From contig NZ_LWCC02000082.1 of NCBI RefSeq assembly GCF_001642695.1, positions 1 through 40,337 of the forward strand: 40,337 nucleotides of DNA, in the 5' to 3' direction. How positions within the stretch are numbered: the first letter of the stretch is position 1; every line of letters begins with the position of its first letter. The DNA is from Streptomyces chilikensis (lineage in GTDB: Bacteria; Actinomycetota; Actinomycetes; Streptomycetales; Streptomycetaceae). The notes under the pieces are model-generated. The model ran no database searches and was not told the DNA's origin. It saw only the letters and a program-made list of their open reading frames with translations. This document shows, one piece after another, positions 19,821 through 27,689 of this stretch. The position numbers and the translations under genes were made by a program.

Positions 19821-22121
19821 ATGGGGGACAAGCTGACCGCGGGAGAGCTCAGCAATCTGCGCCTGGGCACGCTGAAGGCCGCGGTGGACGACTGGAAGAC
19901 CATGCTGCACCGGCTCCAGCTTCTCGCCGATGGCGGCGAGGGGGGAGTGAACGCGACGGATCTCGCGGCCAGGGCGGAGGCCGCGGACTGGAAGGGCGTC
20001 AACGCGACCGTGTCCCGCGCCTTCGTCACCAGGACCGCGGACCAGTTCGGGGATGCGGCAGCCCAGGCGAAGAGCGTGCTGGGCATCCTGAGGGACGTGC
20101 ACGCCCGGCTCGGCAAGCATCAGACAGAACTGCGTGACCTGACGGAGGAGTTGCTGCAGCGCAAAATGATGGTCGAGCCGAGCGGCACGGTGAGCTATGT
20201 CGGGCCGTCCAGCCCGGTGGTGGACACAGGAGAGCCTCCCCAGGTTCCCAACAGTGAAGACATCGCCCTGGCACAGCAGAGGGTCGATCACATCCTTCAC
20301 AGCGCGGCGGAGGTGGACCGGATCGCAGCGCGTGCACTGCGCGCGCTCACAGCCGCCCCGTACGACTTCACCGATGGCGGTGCGAAGAACCTCGCGGAGG
20401 CCGACCGGCAGCAGGGCGCGGCCGATGCCGCGAAGTGGGTGAAGGAGATCAAGGCGGGGGGTGTCGAATCGTGGAGCGAGGAGAAGATCGCCCGCTTCAA
20501 CGCGATGCTCGAGTACCAGCGTGACAACCCCGGCTTCACCGAGCACTTCGCCACCGGCCTGGGAGCCGAAGGGACACTGCAGTTCTGGCGCGAACTGGCC
20601 GCGCCGTCCACCGGGTCACGCGACGGTGAGAGCGCCAAGTTGCTGGCGCAGGTGCAGGAAAACCTGAGCCTGTCGCTGGCCAGCGCGACGCACGTCGACA
20701 GCCCGGCCATGGATGCGTGGAAGAAGGACCTGATCGCGGCCGGCGGCAAGTCGTTCCCGCTGGGCGGCACGGGTCCGGTGCCCCTGGAGACGGCGCTGAC
20801 CGCGACCAACCCGACCGGCTTCCAGATCATGAGCAGCCTGATGCACGAGGGCCGGTTCGAGTCGAAGTTCCTGCGGGACTACGGCACGGCCCTGATCACG
20901 AGCGAGCGCGAAGGCGGTCTGGACCCCGATCAGCGCTGGATCGACACCGCCTCCCTCGACTATCCCGAGCCGAAGGCGCCCAGGCCCAACGACCCGCTGG
21001 TCGGCTATCTGGAGGCGCTGGGCCACAACCCCGAGGCGTCGCTCGGCTTCTTCCAGGGCAGCACGGGCAAGGGCGATGACAAGCTCGACAACTTCGAGTA
21101 CCTGATGGGCGACGGCACGGACTCCCGCGAATGGATCAAGACGTTCGACCGCAAGCACATCGGCTACGACAGCCTGGGCCACGCCCTCGAGTCGGCGACC
21201 CTCGGGTACGGCTACGACGAGTCGGAGCCGAGGATTCCCCCGTTGGACACGGCGGCGCAGCGAGAAGCGCGGGAGGGGCGGCTGAATCTCCTCCAGCAGG
21301 TGATGGCGACGTATCCCTCGGCAGACGCGGTGGAGAAGCACGACGGCATCGCGGACAGTCTGGGACGCATCGCCGCCGGGCACATCGATTCGCTCAACTA
21401 CTCCATGGCCAACTTCGGGGGCGCCGGAGATTTCGCCGACCGGGACGGGTTCTTCAGGGCGGAGCAGAACGGACTGCGCGACCTCGGCGAAGGCTACGCG
21501 ACCAACTTCCTCAGGGCCGTCGCCGCAGACGAGGACGCCCACGGTTCCCTGGCGGCCACGCAGCAGATCTACGGCGTCAGCCTGATGGCGAGCCAGGGGG
21601 ACAACCACACCGCGGTGGTGAACGCCGGCATGCACAGCGTGATGATGCACGGCATGTTCGACGGCGCGCGAGCGGAAGCCATCGCCGGCGACTTCGCGGA
21701 CGAGGAGGAGAAGCGGGCGATGGCGCTGGAAAAGCAGGCCAACTGGCGGGAGTTCGGCGTTGGCGCATTGGTCGGAGCGACTGTGGGGGTGGGCTCGGCA
21801 GTGATGGTCCCCGCAGCGGGCGCGGCCGCGATCGCCGTTCCGATCGCTTACGAGACGGCCGGCGGCGCTGCTGAGACGATGATGAGCAACCACACGGTCG
21901 ACTGGCTCAAGGAGAACGAGTTCAAGAACGATGTGGAGGCCATCGCTTCGGTGCAGGATGCCCTGTTGGCAGGCCAGAACAGTGCCATGATCCCGCTGAA
22001 GAACTACATGGAGGAGCAGCGTGTGCCGGAGGACGACGTGGCGACGCTGTTGCGTGAAGCCCGTGGCGTGTACAACGACGGCGTGCAGGCGACCGACATG
22101 ACCATCGTGAAGGTGGGCTGA
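19821..22121 (+). CDS. Large alpha-helical type VII-like protein
   Basis: A 766-residue protein. The N-terminal 120 residues (LSNLRLGTLKAAVDDWKTMLHRLQLLADGG...) look like a WXG-style helical hairpin that could pair with the preceding gene product. The middle is largely helical and acidic. Near 640-690 is a hydrophobic Gly/Ala-rich stretch (VGALVGATVGVGSAVMVPAAGAAAIAVPIAYETAGGAAETM) that could cross a membrane or serve as a toxin-like insertion segment, followed by a helical tail. No recognised toxin domain is present at the C-terminus. Homologous architecture recurs in Streptomyces, and its role is unknown. ATG follows GGGGAG. The stop is 2 nt before the next gene. Confidence 0.85.
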   Translation: MGDKLTAGELSNLRLGTLKAAVDDWKTMLHRLQLLADGGEGGVNATDLAARAEAADWKGVNATVSRAFVTRTADQFGDAAAQAKSVLGILRDVHARLGKHQTELRDLTEELLQRKMMVEPSGTVSYVGPSSPVVDTGEPPQVPNSEDIALAQQRVDHILHSAAEVDRIAARALRALTAAPYDFTDGGAKNLAEADRQQGAADAAKWVKEIKAGGVESWSEEKIARFNAMLEYQRDNPGFTEHFATGLGAEGTLQFWRELAAPSTGSRDGESAKLLAQVQENLSLSLASATHVDSPAMDAWKKDLIAAGGKSFPLGGTGPVPLETALTATNPTGFQIMSSLMHEGRFESKFLRDYGTALITSEREGGLDPDQRWIDTASLDYPEPKAPRPNDPLVGYLEALGHNPEASLGFFQGSTGKGDDKLDNFEYLMGDGTDSREWIKTFDRKHIGYDSLGHALESATLGYGYDESEPRIPPLDTAAQREAREGRLNLLQQVMATYPSADAVEKHDGIADSLGRIAAGHIDSLNYSMANFGGAGDFADRDGFFRAEQNGLRDLGEGYATNFLRAVAADEDAHGSLAATQQIYGVSLMASQGDNHTAVVNAGMHSVMMHGMFDGARAEAIAGDFADEEEKRAMALEKQANWREFGVGALVGATVGVGSAVMVPAAGAAAIAVPIAYETAGGAAETMMSNHTVDWLKENEFKNDVEAIASVQDALLAGQNSAMIPLKNYMEEQRVPEDDVATLLREARGVYNDGVQATDMTIVKVG

Positions 22122-22123
22122 GG

Positions 22124-22834
22124 ATGCCGGGATCGCGGGTGAGGACGGCGGTGGCTTCCAGCGCTCTGCTGGTCGTCGCCGTCACCGGATGCGACGGAAG
22201 TGGTGACGGGAGCGTAGTCGCCCCGCGCAAAGCGCTGTCGGCCTGTGAGACATTGATCGGCCGGGAGGGTGTCGAGTGGGCCGAGGCAGCGGCGCCGGTC
22301 CCGGTCGAGGAAAGCACCCAGGGTCGGCTGGATCTCGCCAAGGCCGAGCGGTGGTACCAGTCGAGTGCCTATGCCTGGGATCCGTCGAAGGCCGACAAGA
22401 CGCACATGTCGATCGACCCTCCCGTCTGCGAGATAGGCCCGGTCGGCGCGAAGGTGGAAGCGCGATCGGTGGAGATCAGTTACGGGGGTTCCATATCCGG
22501 GTTCGACAAGCTCGAGTCCGGTTCCGAGCAGCTGGGCGAGGGGGTCCGGGTGATCTCCGTGAATCAGGACGTACGCCTCGTCCTCTGGACGGGAACGAGG
22601 GACGAGACGCTGCGCTCGGTCCACGTCAGGTGCAAGGTTCCTCAGACACCCGAGGGCCAGGAGGACGGCATGCCGCTCCAGGGCATGATGAGCGACTCCT
22701 TGACGAACGACCGGGACGACAAGAACCGTCTCACCTATCTCCTGCGTTCCGCCCACGTCGTCGTCGAGGCCTTCGACTGCGAGAACCATCCCACCGTGCC
22801 CACTCAGCTGCCGGACGGCTGGCGATCAGGGTGA
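22124..22834 (+). CDS. Lipoprotein
   Basis: A 236-residue lipoprotein. The signal peptide (Arg-containing N-region, ASSALLVVAV) ends in lipobox VTGC, with the lipidated Cys at about residue 23. The mature domain contains three further Cys-bearing segments (ALSACETLIG, PPVCEIG, VRCKV) and resembles Streptomyces DUF-type exported proteins. The start is 2 nt after the preceding stop, so translation is probably coupled, and the product is likely part of the same exported complex. Confidence 0.88.
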   Translation: MPGSRVRTAVASSALLVVAVTGCDGSGDGSVVAPRKALSACETLIGREGVEWAEAAAPVPVEESTQGRLDLAKAERWYQSSAYAWDPSKADKTHMSIDPPVCEIGPVGAKVEARSVEISYGGSISGFDKLESGSEQLGEGVRVISVNQDVRLVLWTGTRDETLRSVHVRCKVPQTPEGQEDGMPLQGMMSDSLTNDRDDKNRLTYLLRSAHVVVEAFDCENHPTVPTQLPDGWRSG

Positions 22835-22883
22835 GCCTGCCCGCGGGTGGAGGCCCGGATCGGCCCCCTCGTGTCGTCGGCCG

Positions 22884-22922
22884 CCCAAGGGGCCTGCCGC
22901 GTGCGGCGGCAGGCCCCTTGGG
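22884..22922. terminator. Bidirectional terminator between convergent genes
   Basis: A perfect 17-bp stem, CCCAAGGGGCCTGCCGC / GCGGCAGGCCCCTTGGG, with a GTGCG loop, between the lipoprotein gene (rightward) and the DGQHR gene (leftward). Confidence 0.92.
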
Positions 22923-22934
22923 CTCACGCTCCGC

Positions 22935-24257
22935 TCAGACCGGGAAGGAGAGCGCCTCGGCGCCGGTCGTCCCGCCCGCGGCCTGAGCCGGGATCCCGGC
23001 CGGGGTCTCGGCCTTCTCGATGATCTTCGCGTTGTGGTCCAGTCCCAGGGCGCGCTTGACCTTCTCGACCGCGATGTTCACCGGGCCACGGTTGGTGGCG
23101 ACCTTGCCCTCGGCGAGGATCACGTTCCCCTGCCAGATGTCGGCACTGCGGCGCCAGTCGATCTCGGTGGCCAGGGCCTGGTAGAGCCGCTCGCGCTCGG
23201 CGGAGTCGGTCACCGTCTTGGTGATGTCGTGAGCGACCCGGCCGATCACCTGGAGGCCGCTGCCGGTCAGGTTGAGGTACCGCTCCCGCAGCTCGGGGAT
23301 CTGGTTCGCGGCGTCGCCGCTGACGGGGAAGGTGACGATCGTCGTCCACGGCTCCATGTGACGGCACAGGATGCCGGTCAGGACGAGGGCCTTGCGGATC
23401 TCGTTCTCCTGCTTCTCGGCCGTGCCGATCACCTCGACACCGCGGGCGGAGACCTGGTCCTCACCGAGCGCCGCGTCGCCGAACAGGATCGCCTTGACCA
23501 TCTGCCGCACCTGGTTGAGGAGGAAGGCCTTCTGGGACTTCTTGGGCAGCGTCGTCGACGTCATGTCCACGCGCTCGTGGAAGACCGGAGTGCCCTTCAC
23601 GATGTCGTTGAGGACCCGGTTCATGGGCTCGCGCATGTTGTAGACGGCGAGCATGGAGGCGGGGATCGCCTTGGTCTGGGCGGCGTCCGCGAAGTCCTGG
23701 TGGACCCGCTCCAGGTCGCCCTCGACCACGATCAGGACGGCCATGCTGTCGTTCTCGAAGCGCTCGTTGACATCGAAGATCCGGGGCACGCCCGACTTCC
23801 CCTCCTGTCCGGCGATGGCGGTCAGGCGGTGCTGGCCGTCGGTGACCGAGAACCGGGTGTTGCTGTAGATCACCAGGAACGCCAGGCTGGGCGCCCCGCT
23901 CCACCCGCGGACGACGTGGACGGTGGCCTCGGCGACGTTCAGCGTGACCGGCGGCAGGAAGTAGTCGTCCGGGTTGTTGAGCATGTACTGGTGGATCGAC
24001 TTCACGTGGTCCGGCATCTTCGGCCGGTTGTGGGCCTGGGCCGGGTTGCTGCCCTTGGTGGCCGAGTGCATGCGGACCTTGGTCGAGTCCGCGAGAAACA
24101 GGAACGGCAGCGCGGTCGAGATCATGGTCCGCTCGCCCTGCTTGAAGATCGTGCAGGGGATGTGCGTGGAGCCGGCCATGGCGATGGACTGGCTCACAGC
24201 CTGGGCGAGCGCCTCCTCGACGCTGTCGTGCTCAATAAGGTTGATCTTGGACGACAT
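22935..24257 (-). CDS. DndB-like DGQHR domain protein
   Basis: A 440-residue protein with the DGQHR motif at 140-144 inside NTRFSVTDGQHRLTAI, the hallmark of the DndB/DGQHR family, a branch of the ParB/Srx superfamily. In phosphorothioate systems DndB represses the dnd operon by binding its promoter; the related DpdB has ATPase activity. IPASMLAVYNMREPMNRVLNDI and a long helical C-terminus fit full-length DndB. ATG at 24257 follows GGAAGGGGA at good spacing. No dndA, C, D or E gene is in the window, so this is not a canonical phosphorothioate locus. It is divergent from the ATPase gene, with the operator between them, which invites an autoregulatory role. That role is inference. Confidence 0.88.
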   Translation of the reverse strand: MSSKINLIEHDSVEEALAQAVSQSIAMAGSTHIPCTIFKQGERTMISTALPFLFLADSTKVRMHSATKGSNPAQAHNRPKMPDHVKSIHQYMLNNPDDYFLPPVTLNVAEATVHVVRGWSGAPSLAFLVIYSNTRFSVTDGQHRLTAIAGQEGKSGVPRIFDVNERFENDSMAVLIVVEGDLERVHQDFADAAQTKAIPASMLAVYNMREPMNRVLNDIVKGTPVFHERVDMTSTTLPKKSQKAFLLNQVRQMVKAILFGDAALGEDQVSARGVEVIGTAEKQENEIRKALVLTGILCRHMEPWTTIVTFPVSGDAANQIPELRERYLNLTGSGLQVIGRVAHDITKTVTDSAERERLYQALATEIDWRRSADIWQGNVILAEGKVATNRGPVNIAVEKVKRALGLDHNAKIIEKAETPAGIPAQAAGGTTGAEALSFPV

Positions 24258-24410
24258 GGCGATCCCCTTCCGGGTGGTGGTGCCGTGGCGAATGACGGCA
24301 TGACAACTGGCTGCGGATCAGCGCACGTTGTGGCTACGTCGGCGGCTCGACCTGCTGCGTGAGCAGGCTATGACCTTCAAGTGAGATCACCTAATAGTTT
24401 CTCAGATTTG

Positions 24411-24432
24411 CTTGATAACCCCAGTTATCAAG
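24411..24432. promoter_or_regulatory. Operator shared with the type I operon (copy 2)
   Basis: Arms CTTGATAAC and GTTATCAAG, 9 bp and perfectly inverted, around CCCA. The core TGATAACCCCAGTTATCA (24413-24430) matches the 6794-6811 site at 16 of 18 positions. It lies between two divergent genes, 126 nt before the ATPase GTG and about 155 nt from the DGQHR ATG. The symmetry indicates a dimeric DNA-binding protein. Confidence 0.7.
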
Positions 24433-24463
24433 CTGTCGAGGATGCATGAACTTCCGTCTCTCC

Positions 24464-24469
24464 TACGGT
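24464..24469 (+). promoter_or_regulatory. Putative -10 element of the ATPase operon
   Basis: TACGGT followed by GCT, 33 nt after the operator core. The type I operon has TAAGGT followed by GCT at the matching place. No good -35 was found. Confidence 0.4.
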
Positions 24470-24556
24470 GCTTGCGTCGACAGGCGGCCCGTCTGACGCC
24501 CAGCCGCTCCGTCTGTCGGTGCTCGTCCGTTCGTCCAACACCACGGGAGGCACCGC

Positions 24557-26983
24557 GTGAACACGATCGACCCGAGCACCTCACTCCCCCTGCCCGACCT
24601 GGTCGAGAGCCGGCTGGCCGGAGCGAAGCTCGCCGAGCCGGTGAAGGAACTGCTCCGCCAGGCGCTCGGCGACTCCGCCGGCGCCACCGCTCCCACGACG
24701 TCCGCCGGCCCCGTCTACCTCGGCAAGGTCGAGGTCACCGGCTTCCGCGGTATCGGTTCGAAGGCTGGGCTGCACCTGCGGCCCAGCCCCGGCGTCACCC
24801 TTGTCGTCGGCCCGAACGGATCCGGCAAGTCGAGCCTCGCCGAGGGCATCGAGACCCTGTTCACCGGCACCAACGCGAGCTGGGCACAGGGCAAGGACCG
24901 GGTCGCCAAGTGGCGCAACCTGCACAACGACGAGCGGTCCAGCGTCGAGGCGCAACTCGTCGTCGGAGACGACCGGTCGCGGAGCACTCTGACCCGTACC
25001 TGGGCCGGTGAGACGTTCGCCGACTCCGAGACCGTGTTCAAGCGGCCTGGACACGGCCCTGTGCCGCTCGAGCAGGTCGGCTGGGACGCGGCGATGCGGA
25101 ACTACCGTCCGTTCCTGTCGTACGTCGACCTCGGCAAGATGATCAACGGCAGGCCGATGGAGATGTACGACAACGTCGCCGCCATCCTCGGCCTCGAGTA
25201 CCTCAACGAGGCCTCCCAGCGGCTGACGGCCATGAAGAAGGAGATCGATGCCGTCGAGACGGCTGAGAAGGCGAAGAGGCCGCTCCTCGAACACGCGCTC
25301 AACGCGGTCGGCGACGACGACCGGGCACTCAAGGCCCTCATCGCCATGGACGAGAAGGGCGGTGGCCCCGACTACGCGACCCTTGACGCGCTGATCGTCG
25401 GCGTCTCGACGGCTGACGAGGGGCGGCTCTCCGAAGCGCGGCGGGAGGCCGAGGCCGAGGCCCTGGCGCCCGCTCTCGACGAGGTCACCGCACGGCTGGA
25501 CGCCCTGCAGCGGGCCGTCGACGACATCGATTCCCTGAAGGGAACCGCCGCCGAGACCGCCAACACTCGCGCCGAACTGCTCACGGCCGCCCTGCGTTTC
25601 AGCGAGCGCCACGCCGACGACGTGGCCTGCCCTGTCTGCGAGTCGGAGCGGCTCCTGGACCGGACATGGGCCACGCGCGTCGAACGGGAGATCGCCGCGG
25701 CGCTCCAGGATGCGGCGGCGGTGCGCAAGGCGGACTCCGGCCTGCGCGTCGCCATGGCCGCCTTGCACGACATGATGATGGTCCCGCCGCAGATCCCTGT
25801 CGCGCTCACCGAGCCGTGGCTGGTGTGGTCCGAGTGCCGGAGCGTCAGCGACCCCGTCGAGCTCGTCCCGCGTGCACGGCAGGCCGCCGTGACCCTTGCC
25901 GACGCCTCCGAGGCCGTCGCGAGGAAGGCGCGCGAGGCACTGGCCGCCATGGACGAACGCTGGCGCGGAGCCGTCGACCTGCTCGCCGAGTGGGTCAAGC
26001 TCTCCCGCGAGGCCCAGGCGGCCAAGCCGCGCAAGACGCAGGTCAACGCCGCCCTGAAGTGGATCAAGGCACTCACCACAGAGGTCCGCGACGGTCAGCT
26101 GGAGGCCTTCGACGGCCGCGCCCAGCACATCTGGGAGAAGCTCCGCCGGCAGAGCAGCGTCGGCCTCAAGAAGGTCGGGCTGCACGGCACCGAGAAGGCG
26201 ACCATCCGCAAGCTCATCATGGACGTCACCGTCGACGGCACCGATGCCCCCGCCCTGAGCGTGATGAGCCAGGGCGAGCTGCACTCCCTCGCGCTGTCCC
26301 TGTTCCTGCCCCGCGTCGCCACGGCTGACAGCCCGTTCGGCTTCGTCGTCATCGACGACCCGGTGCAGTCCATGGACCTCGCCAAGGTCGACGGTCTCGC
26401 CCAGGTGCTCGACGAACTCGGCCGCGAGCGGCAGGTCGTCGTCTTCACCCACGACACCCGGCTCCCCCACGCCTTCCGCAGCCAGGGGCTGCCGGTGACG
26501 GTGCTGAAGGTGGAGCGGGGTGAACGGTCCAAGGTGAAGGTCGACACGGCCACGGACCCGGTCGTGGAGGCCATCGACGACGCGATGGCGCTGGCCTTGA
26601 CCAGGGACTGCCCTGAGGAGGTGCTCACGCACGTGGTGCCGTCGCTGTGCCGAGACGCGCTCGAGAGGGCCGTCGTCGAAGCGGCATGGGCGCGCCGGCG
26701 CCGGTCGGGACAGTCCGCCGAGAGCCTGCAGGCTGCCATCGACGCGACCGACCGGCTCCTCTCGCTCGCCTCCTTCGCTCTCTTCGACGACGGGGTCGTG
26801 CACCCCGACGAGGAGGTGCGGAGCCGTCTCAAGGCCCTTCACGGCGGTCAGAGCCCGACCCTGATCTGGCAGTGCCAGAAGGGCGCCCACCCGATGGGCT
26901 TCCTCCCGGAGGACCCGGTCCAGTTCGTCCGCGACGTCGAGAAGCTCGCGAAGAGCCTGCGCAAGCCGGAGGTGCGGGGCTGA
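24557..26983 (+). CDS. SMC/RecN-like ATPase with zinc hook
   Basis: An 808-residue ABC-type ATPase. Walker A (GPNGSGKSS) lies near 84-92. A long coiled-coil region contains a zinc-hook CPVC at 358-361. The ABC signature region reads SQGELHSLALSLF near 569-582, and Walker B reads VVIDDPVQSMD with Asp600/Asp601. The D-loop style DPVQSMD and the single central CxxC resemble RloC, Rad50-like and DndD-like defence ATPases; I cannot choose among them. The GTG follows GGGAGG at 6 nt. The C-terminal tail after about residue 680 is helical. It overlaps the following gene (TGATG), so a stoichiometric complex with that product is likely. The ATPase probably senses or bridges DNA and licenses the partner. 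Confidence 0.93.
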   Translation: MNTIDPSTSLPLPDLVESRLAGAKLAEPVKELLRQALGDSAGATAPTTSAGPVYLGKVEVTGFRGIGSKAGLHLRPSPGVTLVVGPNGSGKSSLAEGIETLFTGTNASWAQGKDRVAKWRNLHNDERSSVEAQLVVGDDRSRSTLTRTWAGETFADSETVFKRPGHGPVPLEQVGWDAAMRNYRPFLSYVDLGKMINGRPMEMYDNVAAILGLEYLNEASQRLTAMKKEIDAVETAEKAKRPLLEHALNAVGDDDRALKALIAMDEKGGGPDYATLDALIVGVSTADEGRLSEARREAEAEALAPALDEVTARLDALQRAVDDIDSLKGTAAETANTRAELLTAALRFSERHADDVACPVCESERLLDRTWATRVEREIAAALQDAAAVRKADSGLRVAMAALHDMMMVPPQIPVALTEPWLVWSECRSVSDPVELVPRARQAAVTLADASEAVARKAREALAAMDERWRGAVDLLAEWVKLSREAQAAKPRKTQVNAALKWIKALTTEVRDGQLEAFDGRAQHIWEKLRRQSSVGLKKVGLHGTEKATIRKLIMDVTVDGTDAPALSVMSQGELHSLALSLFLPRVATADSPFGFVVIDDPVQSMDLAKVDGLAQVLDELGRERQVVVFTHDTRLPHAFRSQGLPVTVLKVERGERSKVKVDTATDPVVEAIDDAMALALTRDCPEEVLTHVVPSLCRDALERAVVEAAWARRRRSGQSAESLQAAIDATDRLLSLASFALFDDGVVHPDEEVRSRLKALHGGQSPTLIWQCQKGAHPMGFLPEDPVQFVRDVEKLAKSLRKPEVRG

Positions 26984-27456
26984 TGCCGACCACGCCGACT
27001 CTTCCGTCCCCCGACCGGGTCACTCAGCTCCTCGCGACCTCGGACAGCCTTCTCGCCGGCGGCCTGGGCGATCAGTTGACCCCGGTAGGCCGCCGCAGGG
27101 GTGCCGCCTACGCCCTCCGGATCGCCTTGGAACTGATCGTCGCCAGGACGCTGGAGCCCCGGAACAAGAACCTCCCCGAACTGAGCATGCGTGCCCAGCG
27201 GCTCTGCCTCCGCCACTACGTGGGTCACGCTCTCGCCTACCGTGTCGACGCGCTGTACGCCCAGCTGTGCCGGGGGTGCAAGTACCACCACGACGAGCTC
27301 GGCCCCGGCGACGTCCATATCCGGGTGTGGCGGGGGGAAGTCGACGCGCTCGACCGGGAGCTCGCGGCCGCTGCCGCCTTGGCGGGTTTTCCCGCCCAGG
27401 CCGGGCCGGAGCGGGCCGCGGCCGCCGAGACCGCGGATCAGCCCTCGATGAGCTGA
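26983..27456 (+). CDS. Small HEPN-like protein
   Basis: A 157-residue, mostly helical protein. Helices RRGAAYALRIALELIVARTLE and RLCLRHYVGHALAYRVDALYAQLCRG lead into RGCKYHHDELGPG, in which Arg97 and His102 form an R-x4-H motif, the catalytic signature of HEPN ribonucleases. Short HEPN proteins encoded after SMC/RloC-like ATPases often act as an RNA-cleaving effector or as a nucleotidyl-targeted toxin. The ATG overlaps the ATPase stop codon. The HEPN assignment rests on helix pattern and this motif only; it could instead be a structural partner. The last 30 residues are Ala-rich and unstructured. Confidence 0.7.
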   Translation: MPTTPTLPSPDRVTQLLATSDSLLAGGLGDQLTPVGRRRGAAYALRIALELIVARTLEPRNKNLPELSMRAQRLCLRHYVGHALAYRVDALYAQLCRGCKYHHDELGPGDVHIRVWRGEVDALDRELAAAAALAGFPAQAGPERAAAAETADQPSMS

Positions 27457-27473
27457 ATCACCCGCCCCGTCGG

Positions 27474-27523
27474 GAGGGGGCCGGGGCAGGCAGCGCCATC
27501 ATGCCTGCCCCGGCGACCCCCTC
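27474..27523 (+). terminator. Terminator after the HEPN-like gene
   Basis: GCCGGGGCAGGCA (27480-27492) pairs perfectly with TGCCTGCCCCGGC (27502-27514), and GAGGGG / CCCCTC extends the stem outside a GA bulge. It starts 18 nt past the HEPN-like stop, so the large downstream gene needs its own promoter. Confidence 0.85.
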
Positions 27524-27640
27524 GAACAACGGGGCGCAATCCGACAGCACCTTCGACGAAGTGAAGGCGTTGTTTCCTGCATCCGCCCGCCGAGTGAAGC
27601 CATGGCCAGGGCGCGTGGATGCACCATCCGCTGTGCCCTT

Positions 27641-27659
27641 GATACAACCACGGTTGATC
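27641..27659. promoter_or_regulatory. Inverted repeat before the ISP-like gene
   Basis: GATaCAACC-AC-GGTTGATC: 8-bp arms with one extra base on the left, 30 nt before the GTG at 27690. The left edge TTGATA resembles the half-site of the shared operator, but the right half does not. Probably an operator for an independent promoter. Confidence 0.4.
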
Positions 27660-27689
27660 TTGGGCGCTGGACGCTCCCTGGGGGGAACT

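Noticed and set aside
24581-26890. Leftward open frame of 769 codons opposite the ATPase gene
   Set aside because: Antisense shadow; composition is low-complexity, and the sense strand has Walker A/B and the zinc hook.
27267-27689. N-terminal extension of the ISP-like protein by 141 codons
   Set aside because: The sequence is Arg/Gly low-complexity, overlaps the HEPN-like gene and a terminator, and a good ribosome site precedes the GTG at 27690.
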